This document shows, one piece after another, positions 51,641-61,589 of a DNA stretch of 64,000 bases. Under the pieces are notes generated by a model that did no database searches, was not told the DNA's origin, and was given only the letters and a program-made list of their open reading frames with translations. Numbering within the stretch: position 1 is the first letter of the stretch; every line of letters starts with the position of its first letter. A program made the translations under genes and the position numbers. The DNA is from Armatimonadota bacterium. Lineage in GTDB: Bacteria; Sysuimicrobiota; Sysuimicrobiia; Sysuimicrobiales; Humicultoraceae. The stretch is from the NCBI GenBank assembly GCA_031459855.1, contig JAVKHP010000001.1, positions 602,059 through 666,058 of the forward strand, written 5' to 3'.

Positions 51641-52621
51641 ATGACAGTCCGCAGAGTCGCGGTGGCCGTGGCCGTGGTGGTCGCGCTGGGCGCGGCCGGC
51701 GTGGGCGCCTGGTATCTGTCGACCCAGGCACGACGGGGCGCAGCCGTGGCCGTCCGCGTGAACGGCGAGGCGATCTACTGGTCCCAGGTGGACGCCGAGG
51801 TCAGGCGCGCCGCCGCGCAGTTCGGGGTCGACCCGTCCACCCCCGAGTTCGAGAAGCAACGGGAGCAGATCACCAAGATCATCGTCGACCAGATGGTGGC
51901 CCAGCGCCTCATCATGCAGGAAGCCCGCAAGCGCCACCTGACCGCGACCGACCAGGAGGTCGAGGCACAGCTGGCCGAGATCGTCAAGCGGTTCCCCGGC
52001 AAGGCGGAGTTCGAGCAGGCGCTGGCCCGCAACCACCTCACCCTGACCGGGCTCCGGGACCTGCTGCGCGTGCAGCTGACGCAGCGGCGCGTGGCCGAGG
52101 CCGTGGCGCAGGTGACGGTGAGCGACGACGAGGTGCGCCGGCAGTTCGACAGCAACCGGCGCCTCTACGATCGGCCCGCGCAGATCCGCGTGAGCCACAT
52201 CCTGGTGCGCGTGGCGGACAAGACCCAGGAGGCCGTGGCGCAGGCGAAGGTCAAGGTCGTCCAGGCCCGCCTCGCGGACGGCGCCGCCTTCGACGCGCTG
52301 GCCCGGCAGTACTCCGAGGACCCGGGCAGCGCGCCCCAGGGCGGTGACCTCGGCTACGTCAGCCGGGGAACGCTCGTCAAGGAGTTCGAGGACGCGGCGT
52401 GGGCGCTGAAGCCCGGCCAGGTCAGCGGGCCCGTCCGGACCCAGTACGGCCTCCACATCATCAAGGTGACCGACGTCCGGCCGGCCGAGGCCGCAGACTT
52501 CGCCAAGGTCAAAGAGCAGATCCGCCAGGAGCTGCTGGCGTCCAAGCGGGAGAAAGCCTTCGAGGCCTGGCTGGCGCGGGTGCGCAAGGAGGCCGCGATC
52601 GAGCAGTTCCCGCGCATCTAG
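51641..52621 (+). CDS. Peptidyl-prolyl isomerase/foldase (SurA/PrsA type)
   Basis: A 326-aa extracytoplasmic foldase. An N-terminal signal anchor (VAVAVAVVVALGAAGVGAWYL) is followed by a SurA_N-like helical chaperone part (about 40-170). A parvulin domain (about 180-280) has IRVSHILVR, QYSEDPGSAPQGGDLGYVSRGTLVKEFEDAAW and YGLHIIKV. A C-terminal helix follows. No lipobox cysteine is seen, unlike Bacillus PrsA. SD AAAGGAGGG. The mfd-prsA-mazG order matches Firmicutes. Confidence 0.92.
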   Translation: MTVRRVAVAVAVVVALGAAGVGAWYLSTQARRGAAVAVRVNGEAIYWSQVDAEVRRAAAQFGVDPSTPEFEKQREQITKIIVDQMVAQRLIMQEARKRHLTATDQEVEAQLAEIVKRFPGKAEFEQALARNHLTLTGLRDLLRVQLTQRRVAEAVAQVTVSDDEVRRQFDSNRRLYDRPAQIRVSHILVRVADKTQEAVAQAKVKVVQARLADGAAFDALARQYSEDPGSAPQGGDLGYVSRGTLVKEFEDAAWALKPGQVSGPVRTQYGLHIIKVTDVRPAEAADFAKVKEQIRQELLASKREKAFEAWLARVRKEAAIEQFPRI

Positions 52622-52625
52622 GACG

Positions 52626-53294
52626 ATGCGGTTTCGGTTCGACGACCTCGTGGCCGTGATGGCGCGACTGCGCAGCGACCAGGGGTGCCCCTGGGACCGC
52701 CAGCAGACCCACGCCACGCTGGGCCGCTACCTCCTGGAAGAGGCTCACGAGGCCCTGGAGGCCATCGCCCGGGACGACCCCGCCGCGTTGCGACAGGAGC
52801 TCGGCGACCTGCTGCTCCAGGTCGTCTTCCACGGCCAGCTGGGCCGCGAGGCAGGCACGTTCACGGCCGACGACGTGGTCGACGGGCTGGTGCGCAAGCT
52901 CCTCGCCCGCCACCCGCACGTCTTCGGCGACCTGCACCTGGGCACGGCGCGCGAGGTCGAGGTGCAGTGGGAAGAGCTGAAGCGTCGCGAAGAGCCTACC
53001 CGCGGCCCGCTGGACGGGATCCCGGCGACGCTCCCGGCCCTCGCGCGCGTCCAGGCGATGGTCGAGCGGCTCGCCCGGGCCGACGACGGACGCCACCTGG
53101 CCGATCCGACGGCGGCGGCCGCTGCCCTCCGCGCCGCCGTGGACGCCGCGCTGGCCGCGACGCACGCGCCGGAAGCCGCGCGGACCCGCGCGTTGGGCGA
53201 CCTGCTGCTGGCGGCGACGCGCCTGGCCGTGGCCCTGCAGGTCAACGCGGAAGCGGCCCTGCGCGCGGCGGGCGAACGTATCGCGGCAGGGTGA
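52626..53294 (+). CDS. mazG: MazG-type nucleoside triphosphate pyrophosphohydrolase
   Basis: A 222-aa house-cleaning NTP hydrolase. One full MazG domain (about 1-110) carries RSDQGCPWDRQQTHATL, the Mg-binding EEAHEAL and ELGDLLLQVVFH motifs, and KLLARHPHVFGD. The second, usually active, MazG half is truncated and degenerate, with only an Ala-rich helix left. It is therefore closer to the short form. It starts 4 bp after the foldase stop. Confidence 0.92.
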   Translation: MRFRFDDLVAVMARLRSDQGCPWDRQQTHATLGRYLLEEAHEALEAIARDDPAALRQELGDLLLQVVFHGQLGREAGTFTADDVVDGLVRKLLARHPHVFGDLHLGTAREVEVQWEELKRREEPTRGPLDGIPATLPALARVQAMVERLARADDGRHLADPTAAAAALRAAVDAALAATHAPEAARTRALGDLLLAATRLAVALQVNAEAALRAAGERIAAG

Positions 53295-53327
53295 TGGCCG
53301 GAGCGTCGATGCGGGCGCGGTATCGCC

Positions 53328-53588
53328 GTGCGGCTGGATAAGTTTCTGCAGGTCAGTCGCCTCGTGCGACGCCGCGTCCTGGCCAACCGGCTGTGCGACG
53401 CCGGACGGGTCACCCTGAACGGCAGACCCGCCAAGGCGGCCGCGCCGGTGCGCGCCGGCGACGTGCTGGGGATCGCTCTCGGGGCGCGGCGCCTAGTGGT
53501 GCGGATCGTCGAGGTGCCCGACGGACGGCCCGCGGTGGACCCGCCCTACGAGGTGCTGGAGGACCAGCGGGTCGCCGACGCCTGGTGA
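53328..53588 (+). CDS. S4-domain RNA-binding protein (RqcP/HslR-like)
   Basis: An 86-aa S4 protein: MRLDKFLQVSRLVRRRVLANRLCDAGRVTLNGRPAKAAAPV, then a short beta tail. Firmicute RqcP (YlmH-independent, formerly YabO) sits in the same place near mazG and divIC and assists ribosome quality control on the 60S-like 50S-peptidyl-tRNA complex. The assignment to RqcP rests on length and context. GTG start. Confidence 0.85.
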   Translation: MRLDKFLQVSRLVRRRVLANRLCDAGRVTLNGRPAKAAAPVRAGDVLGIALGARRLVVRIVEVPDGRPAVDPPYEVLEDQRVADAW

Positions 53589-54890
<1,302 letters not shown>

Positions 54891-55151
54891 CCGGCCCGCA
54901 GGTACCGTGGGGCCTGAGGCTACCCGGGGCGTTCGGCCGCGCGGGCGGATGCCAGGCCGGGGCAGGCTGTCGGGAGCATCACCCGGGAGGTCGGGCCGCG
55001 GCGGGGTGGCTGGGGATCCAGCCATTCCTACGCGGCGCAGGCCGTCAGGGCACCACACGAGACGCTGGAGCCGGTGGCTCCGGGGCAGGAGTCAGGCGCC
55101 CGTGCGCGAATGGCCCTGTAGTCACCCGGTTCGGGCCGCCGTCGCAGCGAC
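54891..55151 (+). other. Gap between eno and the FtsB/DivIC gene
   Basis: 260 bp without a gene. It holds a small dyad GGAGCC-GGT-GGCTCC near 55070. No good promoter hexamers. Confidence 0.4.
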
Positions 55152-55559
55152 ATGGCATCCTCCGCGCACCCTTCCCTCCCGCCCCGCCCGTTTCGCCGTA
55201 CCGTGCCGCGCTGGCTCGGGCCGCTGGTGGCCATAGCGCTGCTGGCAGGGGCCGGCGCGGTCTTTGGGGGAACCTACTGGGGCACGTACGAGCTGCGCCG
55301 CGAGGCGGCACGGCTCGCGCAGGAACGGGATGCGCTGGTCCGGCAGAAGGCGCAGTTGCGCGAGGAGATCCGGTTGCTCCACCGGCCCGAGTACATCGAG
55401 CGGCTGGCGCGAGAGCAGCTCGGGCTGGTGCGGCCGGGGGAGATCGCGGTGATCGTGGTCGAGCCCACGCCGGCGCCGTCGCCTGCGCCCGCGGACGGCG
55501 TCCCGCGGTGGCCCCGGCAGGGCCCGGGACGCGCCAGCCCGCCGGACGGTGTGCGTTGA
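55152..55559 (+). CDS. Septum formation initiator family protein (FtsB/DivIC)
   Basis: A 135-aa bitopic division protein. A basic N-terminus and one transmembrane helix (LGPLVAIALLAGAGAVFGGTY, about 22-42) are followed by a coiled coil (about 45-75: LRREAARLAQERDALVRQKAQL). The DivIC hydrophobic box is YIERLAREQLGLVRPGEI, then a Pro-rich tail. Same position, between S4/eno and the S1 gene, as divIC in Firmicutes. Confidence 0.9.
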   Translation: MASSAHPSLPPRPFRRTVPRWLGPLVAIALLAGAGAVFGGTYWGTYELRREAARLAQERDALVRQKAQLREEIRLLHRPEYIERLAREQLGLVRPGEIAVIVVEPTPAPSPAPADGVPRWPRQGPGRASPPDGVR

Positions 55560-55584
55560 CACCCGCGGGGGGTGTCGGTACAAT
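55556..55584 (+). promoter_or_regulatory. Strong promoter of the S1 gene with internal dyad
   Basis: -35 TTGACA (55556-55561), 17 bp, -10 TACAAT (55579-55584). A perfect dyad GACACCC-gcggg-GGGTGTC (55558-55576) spans the spacer and partly the -35, and overlaps the preceding stop region, so it may be an operator or the divIC terminator. Confidence 0.8.
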
Positions 55585-55626
55585 CACCCCGCCACATCGC
55601 AACGGAAGGAGCGGAGCCGACAGGGA

Positions 55627-56001
55627 ATGAGCGTGGAGCCGGGAACGATCGTCGAGGGCACCGTGGTCAAGATCACGCCCTACGGAGCGTTCGTCGAACT
55701 CCCCGATGGCAAGAGCGGCCTCGTGCACATCTCCGAGATCGCCGACACCTACGTCAAGGACGTCAAGGACTACCTCAAGGAACAGGATCGGGTCCGGGTG
55801 AAGGTCCTCGGGCTCAACGAGAAGGGGAAGCTCGACCTCTCCATCAAGCAGGCGCTCTCCCCCGAAGAACGCGCCCAGCGGGCCCGCCAGAAAGCCTCCT
55901 TCGAGGAGAAGCTGAAGGCCTTCATGAAGGAGAGCGAGGAGCGCCTGCTCGACCTCAAGCGGAACACCGAGGCCAAGCGCGGCGGCCGCCGGCGGCGGTA
56001 G
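55627..56001 (+). CDS. S1 RNA-binding domain protein (YabR-like)
   Basis: A 124-aa protein. The N-terminal S1 domain (about 5-75) has GTIVEGTVVKITPYGAFVELPDG, SGLVHISEIADTYVKDV and DRVRVKVLGLNEKGKLDLSIK. A charged helical tail and basic C-terminus follow. Short S1 proteins of this type follow divIC in Firmicutes and influence translation or stress survival; the mechanism is unclear. It has its own strong promoter. Confidence 0.9.
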   Translation: MSVEPGTIVEGTVVKITPYGAFVELPDGKSGLVHISEIADTYVKDVKDYLKEQDRVRVKVLGLNEKGKLDLSIKQALSPEERAQRARQKASFEEKLKAFMKESEERLLDLKRNTEAKRGGRRRR

Positions 56002-56062
56002 GGCCGGAGCCGGTCACCGCTTCGTATCGCTGACCCGGCTGGGGCATCTTTCTGCGCAACAG

Positions 56063-56087
56063 GAGACGCGGAGGGCGCCTGCGTCTC
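56063..56087. terminator. Hairpin between convergent S1 and nuclease genes
   Basis: GAGACGC ... GCGTCTC (7 bp) with a GC-rich loop, between the + strand S1 gene and the - strand nuclease-like gene. A second imperfect stem (AGCCGG ... CCGGCT) lies at 56008-56041. Confidence 0.4.
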
Positions 56088-56140
56088 GGTAGCGTGCAGA
56101 CCGCGGCCAGAACGCTGATGGGGCGGTCAACTGCGACGTC

Positions 56141-56779
56141 TCATCGTTCCTCATGCCCGAGCAGGACATCAAAGAACTGATCGATGTTGTTTCGGACATT
56201 CCTGACCAACGCGATGTACCATTCATACCCGGCTCCAACACACTCCTGTAACACCTCTCTAGTAATAACCAGCTCCACGCTCACAGGAGCCACGCACTGC
56301 CGCAATTCGGCCAACGCGTCGCTCATGCCCTGCTCGTGGTCCCACCACGAAACGATGAACCCTGAGATCTCGTACTCCCGACGTCTGTACTCAACTTGTC
56401 GTGCGAGCAACCAAGCAAAATCCCAGACCCGTTTAGTAAATGGTGATGGGGATAACTCCTGCACCCAATTCTTGGCCTCCCACACGAAGTACCCGTTGCC
56501 TCGTCGAAAGAGGCCATCGGGCGTGCAATAGGCCGCGTGTCGTTGAAGCTGCCTCAGTTTGGCTGCGAGCCGTGCATGGTAGCCGCTTCGCACTTGAACC
56601 GGCAAAGGGATCTTCTTCCAGAAAATTCTGGGCTTGCCCGGAAGAACTTCGTACCCCCTGTGCGTGAAGTAGCCACGCAAGAGGTCTTCATAGAACTTCG
56701 CAAATAGTGCAACCCGCAGTGCGCCAGCATTTGCTGGACTAAACAACTCGTCGATTGGCGCCTGCATCCGCTTGCTCAT
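56141..56779 (-). CDS. Orphan PD-(D/E)XK nuclease-like protein
   Basis: A 212-aa protein that I do not recognise by family. It contains a textbook PD-(D/E)XK core: a helix with Glu (KFYEDLLRGYF, E31), then TPDGLF (D88), a short turn, and YFVWEAKNW (E101-x-K103). The gene is markedly AT-richer than its neighbours and uses codons they avoid, a sign of horizontal transfer. It has no partner methylase. The ATG at 56779 is preferred to a TTG at 56827. It may be a restriction-like or defence nuclease. Confidence 0.7.
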   Translation of the reverse strand: MSKRMQAPIDELFSPANAGALRVALFAKFYEDLLRGYFTHRGYEVLPGKPRIFWKKIPLPVQVRSGYHARLAAKLRQLQRHAAYCTPDGLFRRGNGYFVWEAKNWVQELSPSPFTKRVWDFAWLLARQVEYRRREYEISGFIVSWWDHEQGMSDALAELRQCVAPVSVELVITREVLQECVGAGYEWYIALVRNVRNNIDQFFDVLLGHEER

Positions 56780-56884
56780 CACTACAACCCATCGCGCGCT
56801 CTTCGCACGGACTTTGTGCCAGCCCAACAGTCCGTCGACAAGCCCGGCGAGCGCGCGGCATACCCGCGTGGCTGGCGGAACCGG

Positions 56885-59422
56885 TCAGCGCGGTCCCCCG
56901 CGCGGGGGCTCGATCAGGAGCGCAGCACCGAAGTCGTACGCGCGCAGCGCCATGTAGTGCGCCGGCGCGGCCATGAGCAGCCGGTGGATACGGCCGTCAG
57001 CGAGGCCGATCCACGCGGCGAAGGCCGCCGTCTGATCCGGCGCATCCCAGAGGACGATCTGGCACGTGGCGTCGCCGCAGGGCAGCCGCCGCCCGAGCCG
57101 TGCGCCCTGGGCCCCACGGGTGTAGCCGAGGGCGCCCTCGATGGGCCCGCCCTGCTCGAGATCGCGTACGACCCAGGCGGCCCCGGGTTCGCGCAGGTAC
57201 TGCCGCTGGCCGATGCGGATCAGGTCCACCCCGGTCGACGTCCGCAGCCGCAGGCGGTCGCCGTAGCGAATCTCGTAGTGCGCGGTCAGCGCGCCCCCTG
57301 CGCCGTCGGTCAGATGCTCTTCCTCCCGCCACGTACGCGCGGCGGCCATCGCGGCTCGGGCGCGCTCCAGCAGGCGCTGCGCCTGCGGATCGGGTGCCGG
57401 CCGCTGCGGGCCCGCGACGAACGGGAACCCCAGCACGACGTCGGGCTGTCCCCGACGTCGCACGGTGACGACGAGCTCCCACCAGCCCGCGACGGCCAGC
57501 TCTGCCCCCTCCCCGACGGCCCGCCCGGGCCCGGCACCGCGCAACGTCGGCACGACCACCTCGGTCTCCTCGGCGAGTTCGACGAAGCGCAGCAGCACCC
57601 GGCTGTCGGGGTCCAGCGGCCGTCCGTCCGCGTACCGCGCCGTCACCTCGTACCGGGACCAGCCGGGGGCGCCGGCCGGGGCGACCACCAGTCCCACGCG
57701 CAGCCCGCCCACCAGGCTGGCGAACACCAGTGGCCGCTGCACCGACGCCGACGCGGCCTGCTGCTCGCTCACCGTGCGGGCAGGTGGCGCGAGCGCGATC
57801 ACCGTGGCGACGCCGACCACGAGCGCCGCGACGGCCAGCTCGAGCCGCACGACCCGCAGCAGGCCCGCCAGGGCTGCGCCCGTGGCGTGGGGCGGGGCGT
57901 CGGCTGCAGCGGACCGTGGGGTGGGCGACCGGGTTGCCGCTGCCGGGTCGGGAGGCTGGAGGAGGACCAACGGACCTGCTGCTGTGGGGTCGGCAGGTCG
58001 CGCACCTTCCGCCACGCCCGCGCCGAGCACCTGCGGCACCAGCCGGAACCGATTCACGGCCCCCAGCGCCGCCACCGCGGCCACCAGCAGCGCCTTCACC
58101 AGCAGCCCGCGGCCGTACAGCGTGTCGACCAGGGCGCGCAGCCCGGGCACGTGCAGCCCCGCCGCGTACGCGCCCGTGACCGCCACCGCGCCCAGGGCCA
58201 CCGCCGCGACACGCGACGCCCGCGGCACGAGGACCGCCGCAAGCGCTGCGCGCTCCGGGGCTGAGGCCGGCGCGACGGCCACCACCACCGCAGCCAGGCC
58301 GCCCAGCCAGGTGGCGGCGGCGACCAGGTGCACCCAGTCCACCACGCCCGCCACGACGCCCGCGCCTGCCGCATGGGACGAGAGGGTGAACCCCAGGAGC
58401 AGCAACGCCGCGGTCGCCAGCGGCACGGGGCGCATCGCAGGGACACGCACGTCGCGGATCTGGGGCAGCAGCGAGGCCGCCAGCACCCCGAGCATGCCGT
58501 AGACGGACGAGGTGAGCACGACGAGGGTGCCGTGCGCGCTCCCAAGCGCCGACAGGCCGCCCAGCGCCGTGGTCATGAGCCCGACCAGCACGAGCCAGAG
58601 TAGTCCGGTCAGTTGCAGGATGCGCCCGGACGGCGAGGGCGGCGCCAGGAGCACCAGCGCCAGCGCAGCGCGCCACAGCGCGCTCTGCCCCGGGCGCGTG
58701 GACACCAGGAACGTGGCGACCCCGCCGCGTGCGACGACCGCCAGCGCGGGCTGGTCGAAGGCCAGGCTGGCCTGCGCGACCACGTCGACCGCGGTGGCCG
58801 CAACGAGGGTGCCGGCCGCGGCCATCGTGAGCCGGCGCAGCCGCCCCAGGGCGGCGCCAGCGGCGGCCGCGGCGAGCGCTGGCAGCGTGGGGGCCGCGAG
58901 CGTCGCGCGCACCCACGTCGCGCCGAACAGCACCATCGCCGCGGCGGTGGCCGTCCACCGCGCCCCGACCAGCACCGCCGGAGGCGTGGCGACGGCCCCC
59001 GACGGTGCCGAGGTCCCGAGCGCGCCGGGTGCCTCCTGGCCCACGGCGAACACGAACGCCCCGGCGGTCTGGTGACCATCGACCAAAGACAGCACGCGCC
59101 ACCGAACGGTGTAGACCCCGGTGCCAAGGCTCCGCAGCGGGACGACGACCGTGCGCCCGTCGGCACCCGTCGCCGCTCGGCCGGACACCGTGGCGCCCGC
59201 GGCGTCACGCACGACCGCGCCGCTGAAGCTGGCGTCGACCGGCTCTGTGAACCGCAGCACGAGCTGACGCGGCGGCGCCTCCAGCCGGCTGCCAGGGGCA
59301 GGGGTCGCGCGCTCCAGCACGGCGTGGGCGGCGGCCGGAGAGGCGGTCATCGCCGCGGCCCCGAGCACGAGCAGCCCGAGCAGCACGGACGCCCGGCCCC
59401 TCAGTCGATGCCCAGCAGCCAC
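56885..59422 (-). CDS. CopC-CopD fusion with extra C-terminal domains
   Basis: An 845-aa copper-uptake or -tolerance protein. After a signal peptide (1-32) the mature chain starts with His33 (HAVLERATPAPGS), the CopC copper ligand. Asp115 and His117 (SLVDGHQ) complete the site. A CopD membrane part follows (about 145-560, eight or more helices; SSHAAGAGVVAGVVDWVHLVAAATWLGGL). Then come a FixH/YtkA-like beta domain (about 575-690) and a LolA/LppX-like half (about 700-845: ARTWREEEHLTDG, LRLRTSTGVDLIRIG). B. subtilis YcnJ has only CopC-CopD. Confidence 0.83.
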   Translation of the reverse strand: MAAGHRLRGRASVLLGLLVLGAAAMTASPAAAHAVLERATPAPGSRLEAPPRQLVLRFTEPVDASFSGAVVRDAAGATVSGRAATGADGRTVVVPLRSLGTGVYTVRWRVLSLVDGHQTAGAFVFAVGQEAPGALGTSAPSGAVATPPAVLVGARWTATAAAMVLFGATWVRATLAAPTLPALAAAAAGAALGRLRRLTMAAAGTLVAATAVDVVAQASLAFDQPALAVVARGGVATFLVSTRPGQSALWRAALALVLLAPPSPSGRILQLTGLLWLVLVGLMTTALGGLSALGSAHGTLVVLTSSVYGMLGVLAASLLPQIRDVRVPAMRPVPLATAALLLLGFTLSSHAAGAGVVAGVVDWVHLVAAATWLGGLAAVVVAVAPASAPERAALAAVLVPRASRVAAVALGAVAVTGAYAAGLHVPGLRALVDTLYGRGLLVKALLVAAVAALGAVNRFRLVPQVLGAGVAEGARPADPTAAGPLVLLQPPDPAAATRSPTPRSAAADAPPHATGAALAGLLRVVRLELAVAALVVGVATVIALAPPARTVSEQQAASASVQRPLVFASLVGGLRVGLVVAPAGAPGWSRYEVTARYADGRPLDPDSRVLLRFVELAEETEVVVPTLRGAGPGRAVGEGAELAVAGWWELVVTVRRRGQPDVVLGFPFVAGPQRPAPDPQAQRLLERARAAMAAARTWREEEHLTDGAGGALTAHYEIRYGDRLRLRTSTGVDLIRIGQRQYLREPGAAWVVRDLEQGGPIEGALGYTRGAQGARLGRRLPCGDATCQIVLWDAPDQTAAFAAWIGLADGRIHRLLMAAPAHYMALRAYDFGAALLIEPPRGGPR

Positions 59423-59754
59423 ACCACGTCCTCGAACGCCCGCCAGGTGATGTCGTCACGCTCCAGCGCCCGCGAGCGGTCGGAGATCTCCGTGCGGGCG
59501 TCCAGCGCGCGCAGTTGCTCGTCCATGCGGGTCAGGCGATTGCGCACGCCGGCCAGCTCGGGCAAGTCGACGTCGTCGGGCAACGCCGCCCGGATCTTCT
59601 CGATGGCCTCCCGCTCGATCTGGCGGGCCATGCGGTCCATCTCCTGGGCGTCGATGCGCGCGTAGATCACGAGACCGCGGCGCTCCTCCAGGGCCGCCAG
59701 CGCGGTCTCCCGCAGCCGCTTCAGCACGGGGTGGCCCTGTCCCCGCGTGCTCAT
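59401..59754 (-). CDS. Small helical protein, unknown
   Basis: A 117-aa mostly helical protein rich in Arg, Glu and Leu, with a coiled-coil-like middle (EMDRMARQIEREAIEKIRAAL, LAGVRNRLTRMDEQLRAL). No domain recognised. It overlaps the ABC exporter stop (ATGA) and the CopC-CopD start (22 bp), so it is the bridge of one operon. Confidence 0.7.
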   Translation of the reverse strand: MSTRGQGHPVLKRLRETALAALEERRGLVIYARIDAQEMDRMARQIEREAIEKIRAALPDDVDLPELAGVRNRLTRMDEQLRALDARTEISDRSRALERDDITWRAFEDVVWLLGID

Positions 59755-61589
59755 GGTCCTCCTCCCCCTCCTCGTCCGACAGCGCCGGCCGCATCCGACC
59801 GGCGCACGCTGGCCTCCTGCTCACGATACTGCAACTGGTACAGGCGCGCGTACAGCCCGCCGCGTGCCAGCAGCGCGGCGTGCGTCCCCTCCTCCACGAT
59901 CCGGCCCCGGTGGAGCACCAGGATCCGGTCGGCGTCCTGGACGGTGGACAGCCGGTGGGCGACGACGATCGCGGTCCGGCCCTGCAGCACCCGGCGCAGC
60001 GCCTCCTGGACCAGGTGCTCGGTCTCGGGGTCCACGCTGCTGGTGGCCTCGTCGAGGACGAGCACGATCTGGGGGTTGTGGGCCAGGGCGCGGGCCAGCG
60101 CCAGCAGCTGCTTCTGCCCCACCGACAGCGTCGCGCCGCGCTCGTGCACCACGGCCTGGTAGCCGCCGGGCAGCCGCTCGATGAACGGCGCGGCGTTCAC
60201 GAACGCGGCCGCGCGGCGCACCGCATCGTCGGTGATGCCCGCTGTGCCCAGCCGGATGTTGTCGGCGATCGTCCCCGAGAACAGGAAGACGTCCTGGGCC
60301 ACCAGGCCCAGCTGCCGCCGCAGGTCCTGCTGGCGCCACGCGCGCACGTCGACCCCGTCCACCAGCACCTGCCCGCGCTGGGGGTCGTAGAAGCGCAGCA
60401 GCAGGTTGATGATGGACGACTTGCCGGCGCCGGTGGGCCCCACCAGCGCCACGCGCTCGCCCGGGTGCACCCGGAACGAGACGTCGCGCAGCACCCAGTC
60501 GTCGGCCTCGTAGGCGAACCACACGCGGCGGAACTCGATCTCGCCCCGCACGGCCGGCACGACGACCGGCGCCGGGGGGTCGTCCACCTCCACGGGTTCG
60601 TCCAGCAACCGGAAGATGCGCTCCGACGACGCCATGGCGGCCTGCAGGATGTTGTACTTCTCGGCCAGGTCCTCGATGGGCTCGAAGAAGCGCTGCGCGT
60701 ACTGGATGAACGCCACCACGAGCCCCACCGTCACGCCGCCGGCCAGCGCGCGCACGCCGCCGTACGCCACGATCACCGCCACGGCCGCCGCCGACAGCGC
60801 GCCGACCATGGGGTGGAAGAACGCAAACGACCGCAGGGCCGCCAGGCTGGCCGCGAGGTGCTCCCGGTTGAGCGCATCGAAGCGCGCCTGTTCGCGCGCC
60901 TCGCGGCCGAACAGCTGCACGACCGTCATGCCCATCAGGTGCTCGTTGAGGAAGGCGTTGATGCGGGCCAGGCGCAGGCGCACCTGCCGGTACGCCTCCC
61001 GGGCGCGGACGCGGAACCGCAGGGTGGCGGCCACGATGAGGGGCAGGACCGCCAGCGTCGCCAGCGCCAGGCGCCAGTCGAGGTAGAGCATGATGGCCAC
61101 GATCCCGACCAGCGTGACCAGGTCGCCGAAGACCGCCACCACGCCCTGCGTGATCAGCTCGTTCAGCGCGTCGATGTCGTTGGTGACGCGGGTGACCAGC
61201 CGGCCGACCGGCTGGCGGGTGTAGAAGCCCACCGACAGCCGCTGCAGGTGCGCGAACACCTCGGTGCGCAGGTCGTGCATCGCGCGCTGCCCCACCCAGG
61301 CCATGACGTACGCCTGCGCGTACCGCAGCCCAAACCCCGCCACCAGCGCGCCCACGTACGCCGCGACGATCCAGCCCAACCCGGCCAGCCGGCCCGGGGC
61401 GATGTGGGCGTCGATGGCCACCCGCACCAGGTAGGGCCCCGCCAGGCCCGCGGCCGAGGTGAGCAGCAGGAGCACGACGGCAGCCGCCACCGCGCCGCGA
61501 TACGGCTGCACGTAGCGCAGCAGGCGGCGCAGCAACCGGCCGTCGTAGGCGACGCCGGCGAACTCTTCCTCGGGGAGGTGCACGCTCAC
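59751..61589 (-). CDS. ABC exporter half-transporter, canonical Walker B
   Basis: A 612-aa half-transporter. Six membrane helices (about 30-330, with GFYTRQPVGRLVTRVTNDIDALNEL) precede an ATPase: Walker A GPTGAGKSS, Q-loop GLVAQDVFLFSG, signature LSVGQKQ (Val for Gly), Walker B VLVLDEATSSVD, and H-loop VAHRLS. Its Walker motifs are intact but its signature is weak, the mirror image of its partner. GTG start overlaps the partner's stop (GTGA). Lipid or multidrug export is typical of such pairs. Confidence 0.93.
   Translation of the reverse strand: MSVHLPEEEFAGVAYDGRLLRRLLRYVQPYRGAVAAAVVLLLLTSAAGLAGPYLVRVAIDAHIAPGRLAGLGWIVAAYVGALVAGFGLRYAQAYVMAWVGQRAMHDLRTEVFAHLQRLSVGFYTRQPVGRLVTRVTNDIDALNELITQGVVAVFGDLVTLVGIVAIMLYLDWRLALATLAVLPLIVAATLRFRVRAREAYRQVRLRLARINAFLNEHLMGMTVVQLFGREAREQARFDALNREHLAASLAALRSFAFFHPMVGALSAAAVAVIVAYGGVRALAGGVTVGLVVAFIQYAQRFFEPIEDLAEKYNILQAAMASSERIFRLLDEPVEVDDPPAPVVVPAVRGEIEFRRVWFAYEADDWVLRDVSFRVHPGERVALVGPTGAGKSSIINLLLRFYDPQRGQVLVDGVDVRAWRQQDLRRQLGLVAQDVFLFSGTIADNIRLGTAGITDDAVRRAAAFVNAAPFIERLPGGYQAVVHERGATLSVGQKQLLALARALAHNPQIVLVLDEATSSVDPETEHLVQEALRRVLQGRTAIVVAHRLSTVQDADRILVLHRGRIVEEGTHAALLARGGLYARLYQLQYREQEASVRRSDAAGAVGRGGGGGP

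Noticed and set aside
48085-51642. A 1185-codon - strand frame opposite mfd
   Set aside because: Composition is His/Arg/Gln-rich and random; the + strand encodes a full-length Mfd with all motifs.
56002-56140. tRNA gene between the S1 and nuclease genes
   Set aside because: Paired stems exist, but there is no cloverleaf with GTTC(G/A)A arm and acceptor stem.
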